A stretch of DNA of 64,000 bases from contig NC_089323.1 of assembly GCF_036669915.1 (NCBI RefSeq), positions 19,077,804-19,141,803 on the forward strand, given 5' to 3'. A program made the position numbers and the translations under genes. This document shows positions 61,601 through 64,000 of this stretch, piece after piece. This DNA comes from Pocillopora verrucosa. Lineage: Eukaryota > Cnidaria > Anthozoa > Scleractinia > Pocilloporidae. The notes below the pieces were generated by a model that was not told the origin of the DNA, did not search any database, and was given only the letters and a program-made list of their open reading frames with translations. Each line of letters opens with the position of its first letter. The first letter of the stretch is position 1.

Positions 61601-63972
61601 TCAAATGGTTAAGAGAATTAAAGCGAGCTATTAAATGGTTATTTATAAATCACAGAAATCACAACCCACATTAAATGGGAACGTGATTTGTTTTTGCGGG
61701 GCATAACGAATGAAGAAAACAACAAAAAGATGAGGATAAAGTGAATAGGAAAGTAAAAAGCTTGGGGATGTAAAAGATAAAAATAATATCACAAATGACA
61801 AGTATTAACCGCTCTAAAGAAGATCTACCGCTCGAAACGTCAACTTCAGAAACTCTCCCGTTATGGTGGCCAATTCATATTATCAAGTCAGTTGATAAAA
61901 CCAAATTTTCTTGTTAAACCCCACCGACGAAGAACTAAAGTTTCCTTAGAAACTTAGCTCCTTAAAAAAAATAAAACTTACTTTTTCAAGACCACAAACG
62001 CGTTGTGTGACTCCTTCAGTTAATTTTACATGTTGTGTTACAGGTAATAAGACTGAAATGGTAAGAATGACGTGACAGTCTTACTTTGGTTGAGTGGCTG
62101 AATTCGGTGACATTGATGTTACACTTTTCCGTGACTTGTCCACTGAACCTGTCCTTGTTAAAGATCCCTTGTCTGATGAAGAAGTTCTTGTTATGTACGC
62201 TTTCTCTATGGAGCTTCCACGCGTGAGGGACCCGCGTGATGGTGGCTTCGTCACGCTAGACGAGCGTGCGTGGGGATTTACCGTATAAGGAATATCGTCA
62301 TTATCTACAGACGCGGCTGGACTCAGGGGTGGGGGGTGGTGTGGTTTCACGAACGTAGGGGATCGTGGAGGGGAGTCGAGTTCGTCTGCTCCGATACAAC
62401 GAAGAAAACGGACTAGATCGCGCGCAATCTGGGGAGAAAACACAACCGTAAGACCATACTGCACCGCGTGGTTAAAGATTTACAGCATAATAACGACAAA
62501 AAGAAAAGTTCTTTTATTCTTTTTCTTGTAATGGGCTTGGAAAGGCTCCTGTCTTCTGGCGGATATTAAGTTTCTGTTAATTGTTAGCATACCCTGCGCT
62601 TTGCTTTTTTGAGAGTTTGAAACTCAGTTGACGTGACTATCTATTGGCAGGGCTAATGGCCTCCTCAAATGGTCAAATACGTTCACATTCAACATAAATT
62701 TCAAATGAAAATTTCTAAAACTTACGTTCCATTTACAGCCGTCCAAAGCTTTATCCAGTAAGATAGTGGCATGCTGAAACAACGTAAAATCACGATTCAG
62801 TATTTTTAACATCTTCATAACAAACAAAGCAACAAAAAGACACAATTCAAATTGCGCAGGTCTTTCAGCACAAAATGGCAGGGATAATAAGCTGGTGGAG
62901 TTTTGTGTTTTTCATTGAAGAACAGAACACTAAGAACAAGTTTGTTACACTATTCCACGACCTGAAAATGGTCTGAGAGGCTTTCTAGGGTTCCGTGAAA
63001 ATTGTCAAAGTTCACATCCTTTTTCTAACCTGTTTGCTCACAGCTGGTTGTTCCAAGTTCTGCAGAATAATGAGGTATGAGGCCGCAGTCTCAAGTTTAC
63101 CCGCTGCAAGACAATCCTGATACAAACAGACAAACAAAATGTTCTGAATAATGAGATAAGGAATGCTGAGGTTACGCGGAACTTCTACACTAGGGAGATC
63201 GGGACGATTCGGGCGATCATAAGGAAACCAGGTTTGACCTTTCAACCCTCAAGAGTGACTAGCATCTAATTTCCCCTTACAACATCATGCCTGAATTAAA
63301 CATGAACCCTTTAACTCCCATGGGTGACCAAGAAAGAATTTCTCCTTACAATATCAATACAATATCAAGCAGACAGGTGATGAGAATAAAAGGAAATATT
63401 AACTAGGAGATTATTAGCTGATCCAATACCAAATTCTCCAAACTAACATCACAAGAAGTATATGACACAAAGTAAAGAGAATTACTAATGAGATCTTGAG
63501 CTCTAGATCCTTCAACAAATTTTCTTGACAGCAACATGGAAAATATATAGAAAACAGTATGGACAATATATATACTGATATTAGGGTGTAAAGGCTTAAG
63601 CCACTCACTGCAAATAGGTCTCGTGGATTACCAACAGCCATGAACAAATAACTCCACAAAGCCACCTCTGTCTTTCTCGCGCAGTGCACGACTGTCTCAA
63701 GATATTGAGGAAACTCCTTTATAAATCGTACAATACGAGGAAGAAGAGCATCTGTCAATAGAAAATACAGAACTGATTGAAGTTTCTGTTTCTTTTTCCC
63801 CGTGGATCATCTGCTAAGACTGATGATTAATAACATTTCTTACTTACCTGGAATGGGTTCAGATGCTGTGGCTTCGTCTTCAAGTACTTCATGTAGCATG
63901 AGTTCAAGCACATGAGGAAAGTAAGGCAAGTCACAACACATATTGGCAATCTTCAACGCTTGTTGGCCCAAG
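58607..63972 (-). CDS. RIC1: RIC1, RAB6A GEF complex subunit; C-terminal half
   Basis: RIC1 with RGP1 forms the Golgi exchange factor for RAB6. Eleven exons are visible: 63848-63972, 63609-63751, 63030-63116, 62726-62773, 62085-62428, 61241-61396, 60522-60652, 59765-59908, 59458-59632, 59000-59191, 58607-58847, giving about 594 residues and a TAA stop, all in frame. The conserved RIC1 domain shows in [86 protein letters not shown] and [39 protein letters not shown] and a Cys-His-Gly-Tyr block follow. The tail is acidic and ends YECVVS, like the human YDCSVS. Exon 62085-62428 adds a Ser/Pro/Thr-rich linker with a repeated RGS(S/L)-type pattern. The N-terminal WD40 part lies beyond base 64000. 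Confidence 0.96.
60050..60242 (-). mobile_element. TTAACCC-type MITE, family C, reverse, in RIC1 intron
   Basis: TTAAACCCTTTAACTCCTAC to ATCAAGGGAGTTAAGGGTTA, nearly intact terminal inverted repeats. Confidence 0.85.
60371..60387 (+). other. G-quadruplex-capable run
   Basis: GGGGGTGGGGGTGAGGG in a RIC1 intron, C-rich on the transcript strand. Quadruplex formation is inference. Confidence 0.5.
60455..60471 (+). other. G-quadruplex-capable run
   Basis: GGGGGAGGGAGGGAGGG, four G tracts with one-base loops, 50 bp from the splice donor of the exon at 60522-60652. Confidence 0.6.
61012..61207 (+). mobile_element. TTAACCC-type MITE, family A, in RIC1 intron
   Basis: CACTCCCAGATCTCATCAAT to CACTTACGGGAGTGAAAAGG, with the family A body. 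Confidence 0.75.
61432..61612 (+). mobile_element. TTAACCC-type MITE, family B, internally shortened
   Basis: TAACCCTTTACACTCTAACA to CACTCTTTGGAGTCAAATGG. The stretch between GCTGACA and GTCATTTCC is missing about 30 bp relative to other copies. Confidence 0.8.
61802..61970 (+). repeat. Copy of the dispersed repeat in RIC1 intron
   Basis: CGAAACGTCAACTTCAGAAA, TCAAGTCAGTTGATAAAACC and a degenerate AAAGTTTCCTTAGAAACTTA end. Confidence 0.65.
63243..63598 (-). mobile_element. Family B MITE (reverse) with a family A MITE nested inside
   Basis: The outer element reads CAACCCTCAAGAGTGACTAG and resumes after 63525 with AACAGTATGGACAATATATA and ATTAGGGTGTAAAGG. The inner one, 63302-63510, opens AACCCTTTAACTCCCATGGG and ends at TTACTAATGAGATCTTGAGC, a reverse family A copy. 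Both lie in one RIC1 intron. Confidence 0.75.
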
Positions 63973-64000
63973 CTGACAGAGGAGAAATACGCATTACTGT

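Overview
The window reads as nuclear DNA of an anthozoan cnidarian, most likely a stony coral. The genes are intron-rich animal housekeeping genes in AT-rich sequence. Between and inside them sit many short palindromic repeats of about 200 bp with TTAACCCTTT...AAAGGGTTAA ends, which I associate with coral genomes. The species assignment is inference; no rRNA, tRNA, CRISPR, bacterial operon or virus-like element was found.

Layout. 1-6 kb: 3' part of KRI1 (+), a ribosome-biogenesis gene in 14 visible exons. 6.7-7.2 kb: an unrecognised single-exon 166-aa ORF. 8-10.5 kb (-): a three-exon selenoprotein P-like gene with six in-frame TGA codons, all in exon 1, and a SECIS-like element in its 3' UTR. 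13.6-14.6 kb (-): an intronless opsin. 22.3-24.7 kb (-): a second selenoprotein P-like gene with one TGA in a canonical UxxC motif and its own SECIS. 27.4-28.3 kb (-): a protein with a ParB-like N-terminal motif and C-terminal C2H2 fingers. 28.9-31.5 kb (+): CLCC1-like ER membrane protein. 32.5-36.8 kb (-): complete UROD in 11 exons, head-to-head (143 bp between start codons) with ATP5F1D (+, 37-39.8 kb). 40-57 kb: about 17 kb without a recognised gene, filled with tetranucleotide arrays, minisatellites, an AT-rich block and inverted-repeat elements. 57.0-57.9 kb: an intronless, disrupted NIT2-like pseudogene. 58.6-64 kb (-): the C-terminal half of RIC1, whose 5' part lies beyond the window.

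The most interesting content is the pair of selenoprotein P-like genes. They share exon phases and an identical middle-exon length (228 nt), so they look like an old duplication. One keeps the single redox UxxC. The other carries a cluster of six predicted selenocysteines around its mature N terminus, the reverse of the vertebrate arrangement where the cluster is at the C terminus. Each has a recognisable SECIS core downstream. UROD (heme synthesis) and ATP5F1D (ATP synthase) share one compact intergenic promoter region.
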